Assembly: GCF_025960985.1 (NCBI RefSeq)
Contig: NZ_JAOQMX010000004.1
Coordinates: forward strand, 87,881-151,880
Source: Flavobacterium psychraerolatum
GTDB lineage: Bacteria > Bacteroidota > Bacteroidia > Flavobacteriales > Flavobacteriaceae
Direction: 5' to 3'
DNA length: 64,000 nt
Positions 1 through 7,652 of the stretch are shown here, one piece after another. Position 1 is the stretch's first letter; every line of letters starts with the position of its first letter. The notes below the pieces were generated by a model, which did no database searches, was not told the origin of the DNA, and saw only the letters and a list, made by a program, of their open reading frames with translations. The position numbers and the translations under genes are program-made.

Positions 1-1
1 A

Positions 2-922
2 AACAAAAGTAACAAGCTGGAAGTTTTTGTGTATCAGCCCGATGCTTTAAATTATTATATTTTTGATTTTAGAGATTCCATTGTTGTGGCGCACAAAAAA
101 ACAAGACCTATTACTATTCGAGAAAAAATAATTGGAGGTGTTTTAAAAGGTTCATTATCTGAAACCTTAGATAACGCCAAAGTTTCTACTGGATTAGCCA
201 GTCAAATTACCAAAGTCTATTCGTGGACTATTGATTTCTTTAAATTAAAAAAGGGAGACCGATTCGGAATTATTTTTACAGAAAGGTTTGTAAATGACTC
301 TGTCTATAATGGAGTAGATGAATTAAAAGGAATGTTTTTTGAGTATAAAGGTAAAATCAGTTATGCTTTTCCATTTGTGAAAGACCTATCAACTGGAAAA
401 ATCGATTATTACGACGAGGACGGAAAAACCCTGAAGAATTTATTTCTAAAAACGCCAATCAAGTTTAGTCGGATCTCTTCTCGATTTTCAGGCAATCGTT
501 TTCACCCTGTACAACACCGATGGAAAGCGCACAAAGGAACAGATTATGCAGCGCCTACGGGTACTCCCATTACAACAACAGCTGCAGGTGTAGTTGAAAT
601 GGCGGGTTATACGGCTGGAAATGGAAATTTTGTAAAAGTGAAACACAACGGAACTTATTCTACCCAATATTTACACATGTCTAAGATATTAGTGCGTCGA
701 GGTCAAAGAGTAACACAAGGACAAGTAATTGGTAAAGTAGGAAGTACTGGTTTGGCAACTGGTCCTCATGTCTGTTATCGTTTCTGGAAAAATGGGGTCC
801 AAGTAGATGCTTTAAAACTAAATCTCCCTACTGGTGAACCCATGACAGGATCAGATAAATCAAGATACTTAGAAGCCATTGCACCTCTTAAAAGGGAATT
901 GGATAGTATAGGGGATTTGTAA
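2..922 (+). CDS. M23-family peptidoglycan DD-metallopeptidase, 5' end outside window
   Basis: The reading frame is open to the left edge, so the N-terminal part is missing; the GTG at 29 is not a convincing start. The last third is a LytM/M23 zinc peptidase domain, with HKGTD (H and D of the HxxxD site), YLHMS and GPHVCYRFW. Such enzymes cut cross-links of periplasmic peptidoglycan. The usual HxH motif reads H-V-C here, so the second histidine, a zinc ligand in LytM, is replaced by cysteine. The residues before the peptidase domain would be the N-terminal accessory region. The natural C-terminus is kept and an IS30 element begins 18 bp after the stop. Family assignment is secure; whether it is an active hydrolase is inferred. 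Confidence 0.88.
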   Translation, partial: NKSNKLEVFVYQPDALNYYIFDFRDSIVVAHKKTRPITIREKIIGGVLKGSLSETLDNAKVSTGLASQITKVYSWTIDFFKLKKGDRFGIIFTERFVNDSVYNGVDELKGMFFEYKGKISYAFPFVKDLSTGKIDYYDEDGKTLKNLFLKTPIKFSRISSRFSGNRFHPVQHRWKAHKGTDYAAPTGTPITTTAAGVVEMAGYTAGNGNFVKVKHNGTYSTQYLHMSKILVRRGQRVTQGQVIGKVGSTGLATGPHVCYRFWKNGVQVDALKLNLPTGEPMTGSDKSRYLEAIAPLKRELDSIGDL

Positions 923-940
923 AAATTTTTTTTAAATGGT

Positions 941-962
941 GGATTCAATTAACAAATGCAAC
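941..962 (+). repeat. IS30 left terminal inverted repeat
   Basis: GGATTCAATT followed by AACAAATGCAAC. Its reverse complement matches 2047-2068 at 18 of 22 positions. It lies immediately beside the transposase stop codon. Confidence 0.75.
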
Positions 963-963
963 C

Positions 964-1926
964 TTATGCACATTGTTTAAGTTTTTGCTCAAAAATTTCA
1001 TTTGGACTTTTAAAACCAAATCTTTTTCTGGGTCTGTTATTTAATTTATTTGTTACTCTTAAAACCTCTTCTTCTGTTATTAAATCAAAGTTATATTTTT
1101 TTGGAAAATATTGTCTTACTAAACCATTTAAATTTTCATTAGCACCTCTTTCCCAACTGCAATATGGGTTGGCAAAGAAGTATGAGATTTCTAATATTTC
1201 AGATACTTTTTTATGGTTAGCGAACTCTTTCCCATTATCAGATGTAATGGTGTGCAAAATGGGTTTCCAATCCATTAATAATTCAATTAATTTCTCCTGA
1301 ATTTCTTGTGATTCCTTACTGTTTATTTTAGCCATTTTAAGCACACCTGATGCTCTGTCATTTATTGTTAACAAAGCTCCTTTGTGATTTTTACCTATTA
1401 CCAAATCAATTTCTAAATCCCCAATTCTTTGCTTTTCTTCTACAACCAACGGCCTGTTTTCAATACCAACTCTATCTTTAATAATACCTCTTGAGCCTTT
1501 TAAAGCCCCTCTTTTAGCATATCGCTTTCCTTTTGTGCGTAGGTGCTTATAATGTTGTCCGCCTTTCTTTTTGTCGCTCCAAATGAATTGATAAATTGTT
1601 TCAATCGAAACACATTCAAAGTTTTTATCACTGCAATATCCTACTATTTGTTCAGGACTGAAATCTTCTTCTAAAAGATGAATAACACGTGCTTTTATCT
1701 GTTCAGTAAAGCGTATTTTCTTAGCTTTTTCATGCTGTCGAATACTGGCCTTACTTTGGGCTAACTTAGCTTTATAAACATTATTTCTTTGATCGGAATT
1801 TCTGGATAGCTCTCTTGAAATTACAGATTTATCTCTACCTATAAACCCTCCAATTTTACTCATTGAAAATCCTTGTGAACGAAGTGTAGCAATTTCGTAT
1901 CTTTGTTCAATCGTTAAATGTGACAT
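964..1926 (-). CDS. IS30-family transposase
   Basis: 320 residues, full length for the family. The N-terminus is a helix-turn-helix (MSHLTIEQRYEIATL, then FSMSKIGGFIGRDKSVISRE), which binds the element ends. The DDE catalytic core follows: D174 in LEIDLVIG, D230 in ITSDNGKEF and E264 in ERGANENLNG, giving the IS30-type DD(33)E spacing. The tail NNRPRKRFGFKSPNEIF is also typical. It catalyses cut-and-join transposition of the surrounding element. No frameshift or stop is visible. A TATTTTTG sigma box lies 23 bp upstream of the ATG, and a 52-bp palindrome lies just behind that. Confidence 0.95.
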   Translation of the reverse strand: MSHLTIEQRYEIATLRSQGFSMSKIGGFIGRDKSVISRELSRNSDQRNNVYKAKLAQSKASIRQHEKAKKIRFTEQIKARVIHLLEEDFSPEQIVGYCSDKNFECVSIETIYQFIWSDKKKGGQHYKHLRTKGKRYAKRGALKGSRGIIKDRVGIENRPLVVEEKQRIGDLEIDLVIGKNHKGALLTINDRASGVLKMAKINSKESQEIQEKLIELLMDWKPILHTITSDNGKEFANHKKVSEILEISYFFANPYCSWERGANENLNGLVRQYFPKKYNFDLITEEEVLRVTNKLNNRPRKRFGFKSPNEIFEQKLKQCA

Positions 1927-1948
1927 CTTTTTTTTGTGCTTAGTAACC

Positions 1949-1956
1949 CAAAAATA
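1949..1956 (-). promoter_or_regulatory. Predicted -7 box of the transposase gene
   Basis: Read on the minus strand this is TATTTTTG, matching the Bacteroidota TAnnTTTG box, 23 bp before the transposase ATG. The -33 position would fall at the edge of the palindrome 1974-2025, so the palindrome could act on this promoter. No clear TTG -33 element is seen. Confidence 0.4.
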
Positions 1957-1973
1957 AGAGAAATTTTTTTCGT

Positions 1974-2025
1974 AGCCTACTGATAAGTCTTGAAGATCTA
2001 GATCTTCAAGACTTATCAGTAGGCT
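1974..2025. repeat. 52-bp perfect palindrome, no loop
   Basis: Arms 1974-1999 and 2000-2025 are exact reverse complements (26 bp each, beginning AGCCTACTGATAAG and meeting at AGATCT/AGATCT). It lies inside the IS30 element between the transposase promoter and the right terminal repeat. It has no U-tract on either side, so it is not a typical terminator. Confidence 0.9.
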
Positions 2026-2046
2026 TTATTTAAACAAATAAGGAGT

Positions 2047-2068
2047 GTTGCATTTATCACTTGAATCT
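2047..2068 (+). repeat. IS30 right terminal inverted repeat
   Basis: GTTGCATTTATCAC then TTGAATCT; partner of 941-962. Confidence 0.75.
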
Positions 2069-2075
2069 AAGAATT

Positions 2076-2116
2076 AAAAAGAGAATCATTATTTGTCAAT
2101 AGTGATTCTCTTTTTT
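2076..2116. terminator. Bidirectional hairpin terminator
   Basis: AAAAAGAGAATCA (2076-2088) pairs exactly with TGATTCTCTTTTT (2103-2115), with A- and T-runs on both flanks. It lies just outside the IS30 right end and was probably the original terminator of the M23 gene before the insertion. Confidence 0.7.
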
Positions 2117-2283
2117 GTAATCTTAAATGTTTGTTTTGGTGTAATTTTATGACACTTTATTCTTTATTTAAAATTGCAATTAAATCTTATATTTGATAGT
2201 GTAAGTTTTTGTGTATAGCATCAAATACGAGTTAAGGAACTTGATGAACCTGTTATTGTACTATTTTAAATAAATTGAAGTTA

Positions 2284-2712
2284 ATGAAAAATGACATTGA
2301 TTATCTGTATCAAAGAGCAACTGTAATAATTCATTTTTTAGTTTCGAAAAGTAAAGACGATTCGATTATTCGACAAGTTGAAACAGTTGTAAACGTCGCT
2401 TATAGGAATAAGAAAGTAAAAGATTTAAAGAGTTTATCCAGAGATTTAAATTCTTGGGCAAATGGTTTGTCTCGGAATGATGGTAAAGAACTCGAGCTAA
2501 TTTTGAAAGATAGGTTTCAAGATACTTTGTCTGGTGATGCAATTACAATCAATGCTATTCAAGAACTATTGAATAATGGAAAAATTGTAAACGAAGAATC
2601 ATATAGAATTATTTATGAATATTTACTGGAAATCTCAAAGGAGGATTTTTTTTATGAGAGAAAAACAGTTTTAGAGAATTTAATTAAAGAATGTGATTCT
2701 ACTCAAATCTAA
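2284..2712 (+). CDS. Hypothetical small cytoplasmic protein
   Basis: 142 residues from the ATG at 2284; a TTG three codons earlier is a weaker start. No signal peptide or membrane segment is visible. The protein is charged and mostly helical by composition (for example DIDYLYQRATVIIHFLVSKS and ELELILKDRFQDTL). I do not recognise a family. It stands alone between an IS30 element and pgi, with its own possible TATATTTG box at 2188-2195. Single orphan genes of this size next to an IS are often recently acquired; it could also be an immunity-type or regulatory protein, but nothing in the sequence decides this. Confidence 0.65.
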   Translation: MKNDIDYLYQRATVIIHFLVSKSKDDSIIRQVETVVNVAYRNKKVKDLKSLSRDLNSWANGLSRNDGKELELILKDRFQDTLSGDAITINAIQELLNNGKIVNEESYRIIYEYLLEISKEDFFYERKTVLENLIKECDSTQI

Positions 2713-2801
2713 ATTATTTTATTCTCTAAAAAGTACAGTGAGCGTTGTGCTTTTTTTTGGTTTTTAAGTAATTTTCTAAATACAAAACAATAATAACCTT
2801 T

Positions 2802-2907
2802 TAGCCCCGACTGGAGCGGCATCCTTGTGGGGGCTTCTGTTTTGCCCCCACAAGATATAGCGGAATGCGGGAAACCAATTGATTGAAAGTGCTAAATTTT
2901 TTGCTCC
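2802..2907 (+). repeat. Dispersed intergenic repeat, copy A
   Basis: Begins TAGCCCCGACTGGAGCGGCA and ends in GCTCC. The middle is a perfect 11-bp hairpin (2824-2834 with 2844-2854, GC-rich) followed by AAGATATAGCGGAATGCGGG. The ends GGAGC and GCTCC can pair. It shares this plan with copies at 6229, 43730, 52773 and 53941. It lies between the orphan gene and pgi. Confidence 0.8.
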
Positions 2908-2990
2908 TTAAAAAAACAACTAAGAGGAAATAAATCAGTTTAAAGTATTTTCAGTATTTTTACATTTATTAAAAACTTGAACTAAAAAAA

Positions 2991-4634
2991 ATGGCTTTAC
3001 AAACAAACAATCCAACAGCAACTGCTGCTTGGAGTAAGCTTCAAAAACATTTTGATGCAATACAAGATATTTCGATGCAAGAAATGTTCAAAGAAGATAC
3101 TTCTAGAACACAAAAATTTAATATTCAGTGGGATAACTTCTTAATAGATTATTCTAAGAACAATATCAGCCAAGAAACCATGACCTTATTGGTAGAATTG
3201 GCAAACGAAATGGGTTTGAAAGAAGCTATTGCTGATTATTTTGGTGGTGCCATAATTAATAAAACCGAAAATAGAGCTGTACTCCACACGGCTTTGAGAG
3301 CCAAAGAGTCTGAAGTAGTTACCGTAAATGGGGTAAATGTAATTCCGGAAGTGTATGAAGTAAAAGCAAAAATAAAAGCATTTACTAATGAAGTAGTTTC
3401 AGGACAACGCACGGGATATACAGGCAAAACGTTTACAGATGTGGTAAACATTGGAATTGGTGGATCTGATCTTGGGCCTGCAATGGTGGTAGAAGCCTTG
3501 CAATTTTATAAAAATGATTTGAATGTTCATTTTGTGTCCAATGTAGATGGAGATCATGTAAACGAAATTATCAAGAAATTAAATCCAGAAACAACACTTT
3601 TTGTAATTGTCTCTAAAACGTTTACTACTCAGGAAACTTTGACGAACTCAGAAACGATTCGTAAATGGTTTTTAACCTCTGCCAAACAAGAGGATGTGGC
3701 CAAACATTTTGTTGCTGTTTCTACCAATTTGGAAAAAGTAACTGCATTTGGAATCAATCCTGATAATGTATTTCCAATGTGGGATTGGGTTGGAGGGCGT
3801 TTCTCATTATGGAGTGCTGTAGGTTTGACGATTAGTCTAGCAGTTGGTTATGATAATTATGAACAATTGTTGGAAGGGGCAAACGATATGGATTCCCATT
3901 TTAAGGAAACTGAATTTGATCAAAATATACCCGTAATTTTAGCATTACTAAGTGTTTGGTACAACAACTTTTTTGGAGCTGAGAGCGAGGCTTTGATTCC
4001 TTACACACAATATTTACAAAAACTAGCGCCATACTTACAACAAGGTACTATGGAGAGTAATGGTAAAAGTGTAGGGCGTGACGGGAAACCTGTAGACTAC
4101 CAAACGGGAACTATAATTTGGGGAGAGCCAGGGACCAATGCGCAACACGCCTTTTTTCAATTGATTCACCAAGGGACCAAATTGATTCCTTCGGATTTCA
4201 TTGGATATGTGAAACCACTTTACGGTGATGAAGATCACCATGATAAATTGATGTCTAATTTCTTCGCCCAAACCGAAGCACTTTTGCATGGTAAAACATC
4301 AGCACAGGTACAAGCAGAGTTTGACAAGCAAGGACTAGATGCCGCTACTGCAGCTTATTTATTGCCTTTCAAAGTGTTTACAGGAAACAAACCGACCAAT
4401 ACAATTTTGATCGAAAAGTTGTCTCCAAGAACACTAGGTTCATTAATTGCAATGTACGAGCATAAAATTTTTGTTCAAGGAATTATTTGGAATATTTTTA
4501 GCTTTGATCAATGGGGAGTAGAGTTAGGGAAACAATTGGCTAACTCCATTTTATCAGAGATTAATAGCAAGACGGTAAAAGAACACGATAGTTCTACTTC
4601 TTTTTTATTAAATTATTTTTTTAAAAATAAGTAA
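2991..4634 (+). CDS. pgi: Glucose-6-phosphate isomerase
   Basis: 547 residues, normal for the long bacterial form. It interconverts glucose-6-phosphate and fructose-6-phosphate in the cytosol (glycolysis and gluconeogenesis). GIGGSDLG (about residue 153) binds the sugar phosphate. [14 protein letters not shown] (about 266) and [10 protein letters not shown] (about 504) are the two PGI signatures. [11 protein letters not shown] and [13 protein letters not shown] are also conserved. It is followed by a strong hairpin terminator and so is probably transcribed alone. Identification is certain. Confidence 0.98.
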   Translation: MALQTNNPTATAAWSKLQKHFDAIQDISMQEMFKEDTSRTQKFNIQWDNFLIDYSKNNISQETMTLLVELANEMGLKEAIADYFGGAIINKTENRAVLHTALRAKESEVVTVNGVNVIPEVYEVKAKIKAFTNEVVSGQRTGYTGKTFTDVVNIGIGGSDLGPAMVVEALQFYKNDLNVHFVSNVDGDHVNEIIKKLNPETTLFVIVSKTFTTQETLTNSETIRKWFLTSAKQEDVAKHFVAVSTNLEKVTAFGINPDNVFPMWDWVGGRFSLWSAVGLTISLAVGYDNYEQLLEGANDMDSHFKETEFDQNIPVILALLSVWYNNFFGAESEALIPYTQYLQKLAPYLQQGTMESNGKSVGRDGKPVDYQTGTIIWGEPGTNAQHAFFQLIHQGTKLIPSDFIGYVKPLYGDEDHHDKLMSNFFAQTEALLHGKTSAQVQAEFDKQGLDAATAAYLLPFKVFTGNKPTNTILIEKLSPRTLGSLIAMYEHKIFVQGIIWNIFSFDQWGVELGKQLANSILSEINSKTVKEHDSSTSFLLNYFFKNK

Positions 4635-4670
4635 GAATAATATAGCTTATTAAATAGTTGTTAAATTACA

Positions 4671-4710
4671 AAGGCCTTAACGTTTATCGATCGTTAAGGT
4701 CTTTTTTTTT
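4671..4710 (+). terminator. Terminator of pgi
   Basis: AAGGCCTTAACG (4671-4682) pairs with CGTTAAGGTCTT (4691-4702) with one G-U pair, followed by a run of Ts to 4710. Confidence 0.8.
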
Positions 4711-4723
4711 ATTACTTTTTGCT

Positions 4724-4731
4724 TATATTTG
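4724..4731 (+). promoter_or_regulatory. Predicted -7 box for the small membrane protein gene
   Basis: TATATTTG, a perfect TAnnTTTG box, 19 bp before the ATG at 4751. It supports that ATG over an upstream in-frame start at 4658, which would lie inside the pgi terminator region. No clear -33 element. Confidence 0.5.
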
Positions 4732-4750
4732 TTTCAAAAAATATTTATTT

Positions 4751-5182
4751 ATGTACGATATCGTTAAACAGATTCATTCTGGCTGGGCTATTTTAGCTTT
4801 TTTTTTATTGATTTTAGTGGTAGTAAATTCTACTATTGGTTTGCTTACTAAAAAAGAATTTACTCCTTGGGATAGAAGAGTGGGGATTATGGGATTGATT
4901 GGGACACATACCCAGTTGCTTATTGGGTTAATTTTATACTTTGTTTCTCCATTAGGGTTTTCTTCTCTAGGAAACATGTCCGACAAAGCCTTGCGAATGA
5001 CATCGCTAGAACATCCACTTATTAATATAATTGCGATCACATTAATTACAATTGGTTGGTCAAAACATAAAAAAATAACTGAAAGTAACAAAAAATTTAA
5101 AACATTCTTAATTTTTTATGGATTAGGTTTGATCCTTATATTGAGTAGAGTACCATGGGGTTTATGGCAATCTAGCTTATAA
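4751..5182 (+). CDS. Small polytopic membrane protein (cytochrome-b-like)
   Basis: 143 residues with about four hydrophobic segments: WAILAFFLLILVVVNSTIG, MGLIGTHTQLLIGLILYFV, INIIAITLITIGW and FLIFYGLGLILILSRV. Histidines at the ends of helices (IHSGW, GTHTQ, EHPL) resemble those of small cytochrome-b561-like proteins, and this family is often labelled cytochrome B in flavobacteria. Heme binding is only inferred. Function is unknown. The start follows the sigma box at 4724. Confidence 0.7.
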   Translation: MYDIVKQIHSGWAILAFFLLILVVVNSTIGLLTKKEFTPWDRRVGIMGLIGTHTQLLIGLILYFVSPLGFSSLGNMSDKALRMTSLEHPLINIIAITLITIGWSKHKKITESNKKFKTFLIFYGLGLILILSRVPWGLWQSSL

Positions 5183-5266
5183 CTTATAGTAAAAAACTTC
5201 TTTTTTTGGAGTTTGTTATTGTAAGGTATGGTTATTGTTAGATAGATAGAAATTTAAAAAGTCAAA

Positions 5267-5737
5267 ATGAAAAAATCGATAACACTATTTTTTTTGTTCA
5301 CAATTATTGGATTCGCATCTAGCAGAACTCCTTTATTTGATAAAATAAAATCTACTTTTCAAAAATCTGCAGCAACCAAAGATACAACCAAATCAGCAAA
5401 AGATAGTGTACGTCATGAACAACGCTTAAAGTTGAAGTTCTATAAAAAAGATGCCAATGCCTCCTATTACCATGATAAATTTAATGGGAGGCGTACGGCA
5501 AGTGGATCAAAATTCGATAATGATTCCTATACTGCCGCACATAGAAAGTTCCCGTTCGGAACTAAATTAAAAGTGACCAATCAAGCCAGTGGAAAGTCCA
5601 TAATTGTCGAAGTCACGGACAGAGGCCCATTCTCCAGAGGTCGTGAATTGGATCTCACCCGTAAAGGTTTTATGGAAATAGCCAAAAACAAAGGAATCGG
5701 AATTATGGTCGTAACCATTGAAGAAATTCTAGACTAG
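5267..5737 (+). CDS. RlpA-like double-psi beta-barrel protein, secreted
   Basis: 156 residues. Residues 1-18 (MKKSITLFFLFTIIGFASS) form a signal peptide. Residues about 64-156 form the RlpA double-psi barrel: GRRTASGSKF, AAHRKFPFGTKLKVTN and EVTDRGPF with the conserved aspartate of DRGPF. RlpA proteins are septal lytic transglycosylases acting on denuded glycan, but the SPOR domain of the E. coli protein is absent. Its stop overlaps by 4 nt the stop of the convergent CYTH gene. Confidence 0.85.
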   Translation: MKKSITLFFLFTIIGFASSRTPLFDKIKSTFQKSAATKDTTKSAKDSVRHEQRLKLKFYKKDANASYYHDKFNGRRTASGSKFDNDSYTAAHRKFPFGTKLKVTNQASGKSIIVEVTDRGPFSRGRELDLTRKGFMEIAKNKGIGIMVVTIEEILD

Positions 5738-6207
5738 ATTCCCCATTCTTTAAAATGATTTTTACTCAAATAGGAGTTGTAATATCGAGGATCAGTAGTC
5801 ACTTCTTGCCCCAACCAAAGAGGTTTTTCAAATGTTTCTGTTTCAGACAATAATTCAATCTCCGCCATAATCAAACCTTCATTTTCGCCATAAAACTCAT
5901 CAACCTCATAGGTCTTTCCTTTGAATTTGATCTCATAGCGAGTTTTATCAATACATCCTTTTTCACACAATAGCAGTAATTTTTCTGCTTCTTCAATTGT
6001 GATTTCCTTTTCCCATTCAAAACGAGACATTCCAGATGCGCTAGAGGCTCCTTTTATCGTCAGAAAGCCTTTGTTGCCTTTTGTCCTTACTCTAACTGTT
6101 CTTTCAGGAATCGAGCTCAAATAGCCTTGTTTTATTCGTTTTTCAGAAAATGCTTCTTTTTTGAAATCCTCTGAAGTAACCAAAAATTTACGTTCTATTT
6201 CAATCAT
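5734..6207 (-). CDS. CYTH-domain triphosphate tunnel enzyme
   Basis: 157 residues. The N-terminus MIEIERKFLV carries the ExExK metal/triphosphate signature of the CYTH superfamily. Further basic and acidic strands (RTVRVRTKG, FLTIKG, RFEWEKEI, KTRYEI, EVDEF, MAEIEL) build the tunnel. Small stand-alone bacterial members usually hydrolyse inorganic tripolyphosphate; class IV adenylate cyclase activity is an alternative. It is convergent with the RlpA-like gene and divergent from dinB, with a dispersed repeat between. Confidence 0.85.
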   Translation of the reverse strand: MIEIERKFLVTSEDFKKEAFSEKRIKQGYLSSIPERTVRVRTKGNKGFLTIKGASSASGMSRFEWEKEITIEEAEKLLLLCEKGCIDKTRYEIKFKGKTYEVDEFYGENEGLIMAEIELLSETETFEKPLWLGQEVTTDPRYYNSYLSKNHFKEWGI

Positions 6208-6228
6208 AATCTACTATGTTAATGGTGA

Positions 6229-6370
6229 GGAGCTTATTCCAGCTGTCCGCTTTAGCCCTCAGTTTAAAATCTTTTTTTATTAGGTCGTTGCAGGAGCTTC
6301 CGTTGGTCGCTCTGCCTCTCCCATAAAAAATAGCTTTTGCCTTCGGGGCTGCCACTTCCATCTGGGCTAG
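6229..6370 (-). repeat. Dispersed intergenic repeat, copy D
   Basis: Read on the minus strand it starts TAGCCCAGATGGAAGTGGCA and ends AGCGGACAGCTGGAATAAGC then TCC, the same ends as copies A and C, with a longer middle arm. The middle (6281-6322) matches copy E (52825-52866) at 38 of 42 positions. It fills most of the CYTH-dinB divergent gap. Confidence 0.75.
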
Positions 6371-6429
6371 TTCGTATCCAAAAGTAAATTATTTTTATAA
6401 CAATTTAGCATCACAAAGAAAATCCTAAC

Positions 6430-6437
6430 TAAATTTG
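6430..6437 (+). promoter_or_regulatory. Predicted -7 box of dinB
   Basis: TAAATTTG only 4 nt before the ATG at 6442, which implies a leaderless or nearly leaderless mRNA. Confidence 0.5.
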
Positions 6438-6441
6438 TACT

Positions 6442-7533
6442 ATGGATCAACCGTTTCCCGAAAGAAAGATTATACACATTGACATGGATGCCTTTTATGC
6501 CTCGGTGGAACAAATGGATAATCCTGAGTTAATAGGGAAGCCCATCGCTGTAGGTGGATCTGAAAATCGTGGCGTAGTAGCCGCCGCTAGTTATGAGGCT
6601 CGAAAATTTGGTGTACGCTCGGCCATAAGTGGTGTGCAAGCCAAACGGAATTGCCCCGATTTAATTTTTGTACGTCCTCGCTTTGAGCGGTACAAAGAAA
6701 TTTCGAAAAAAATCCATGCCATTTTCAAAGATTATACCGATTTGATCGAACCCTTGTCACTCGATGAAGCTTATCTTGATGTGACTCAAAACAAAAAGGG
6801 AAACCCTAGTGCTAGTATTCTTGCAGAAGAAATTCGTACCCGAATTTTTAATGAAGTTGGATTGACGGCCTCTGCAGGAATTTCGATAAATAAATTTGTA
6901 GCCAAAATTGCTAGTGACTACAACAAACCAAATGGACAAAAGACGGTGAAGCCAGATGAGGTTCAAGTTTTTCTAGAAAATTTAGCGATCAAAAAATTCT
7001 ACGGAGTAGGTAAGGTAACCACCGAAAAAATGTATCAGTTAGGGATTTTTACGGGAATTGATTTAAAATCGAAGTCGTTAGAATTTCTTGAAAAGCATTT
7101 TGGAAAGGCAGGTGCATTTTATTATAATGTGGTTCGAGGGATTCATAATAGTCCAGTTAAATCAGATCGAATTTCGAAATCGGTTGCTGCAGAACATACC
7201 TTTGAAACCAATCTTTCATCAGAGATTTTTATGCTCGAACAATTACAAGGAATTGCAGCTACACTTGAAAACAGATTGAAAAAAAATGCTGTTTCGGGCA
7301 AAACGGTAACATTAAAAATAAAATATAGTGACTTTAGTCAACAAACACGCTCCAAAACATTGCCTTATTTTATTGCTGACAAAGGATTAATTATGGAAAC
7401 GATTGAGGAACTATTGTATCAGGAGCGAATGAAAGATTCAGTGCGATTACTAGGGATTTCTATGAGCAATCTTAATACCGAAACTACTGAAAAAAAAGTG
7501 GTGGTAGCAGTACAGTTGAAATTTAAGTTTTGA
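6442..7533 (+). CDS. dinB: DNA polymerase IV (Y family)
   Basis: 363 residues. A lesion-bypass polymerase without proofreading. Palm residues: D14 in HIDMDAFYASVEQ and D108/E109 in LSLDEAYLDV. Fingers: AASYEARKFGVRSAI. The helix-hairpin-helix region follows ASAGISINKFVAKIASD. The C-terminus QLKFKF looks like a beta-clamp binding peptide. No LexA-type operator was recognised; the promoter is at 6430-6437. Identification is secure. Confidence 0.97.
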   Translation: MDQPFPERKIIHIDMDAFYASVEQMDNPELIGKPIAVGGSENRGVVAAASYEARKFGVRSAISGVQAKRNCPDLIFVRPRFERYKEISKKIHAIFKDYTDLIEPLSLDEAYLDVTQNKKGNPSASILAEEIRTRIFNEVGLTASAGISINKFVAKIASDYNKPNGQKTVKPDEVQVFLENLAIKKFYGVGKVTTEKMYQLGIFTGIDLKSKSLEFLEKHFGKAGAFYYNVVRGIHNSPVKSDRISKSVAAEHTFETNLSSEIFMLEQLQGIAATLENRLKKNAVSGKTVTLKIKYSDFSQQTRSKTLPYFIADKGLIMETIEELLYQERMKDSVRLLGISMSNLNTETTEKKVVVAVQLKFKF

Positions 7534-7591
7534 ATCTTGTTTTTTTGCAAATGTATTTTTTGGGTGACTTTTTATTAGGAGGAAACAGGTC

Positions 7592-7620
7592 AAAAAAAAT
7601 CCTTCTGATTAGAAGGATTT
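7592..7620 (-). terminator. Terminator of the Bax-inhibitor-like gene
   Basis: AAATCCTTCT pairs with AGAAGGATTT with a 3-nt loop; the U-tract lies on the minus strand, which fits termination of the gene ending at 7653. Confidence 0.7.
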
Positions 7621-7652
7621 AGAATATGATAAAAATACTTTTAGAGTATGTT

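Larger units (their letters stand above)
941..2068 (-). mobile_element. IS30-family insertion sequence, complete
   Basis: About 1.13 kb bounded by imperfect 22-bp inverted repeats (left 941-962, right 2047-2068, 18 of 22 matching; both share GTTGCATTT and TTGAATC). It holds one transposase gene on the minus strand. The element sits between the M23 gene and a bidirectional hairpin at 2076-2116. A 2-3 bp target duplication, typical of the family, cannot be fixed with confidence because the exact outer base of each end is uncertain. Intact gene and ends suggest it may still be mobile. Confidence 0.8.

Noticed and set aside
956..1300. Plus-strand frame over the IS30 transposase
   Set aside because: Antisense shadow of a clear transposase gene; no family features.
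1974..2025. Palindrome as a plain intrinsic terminator
   Set aside because: No U-tract on either side; its place between promoter and element end suggests another role.
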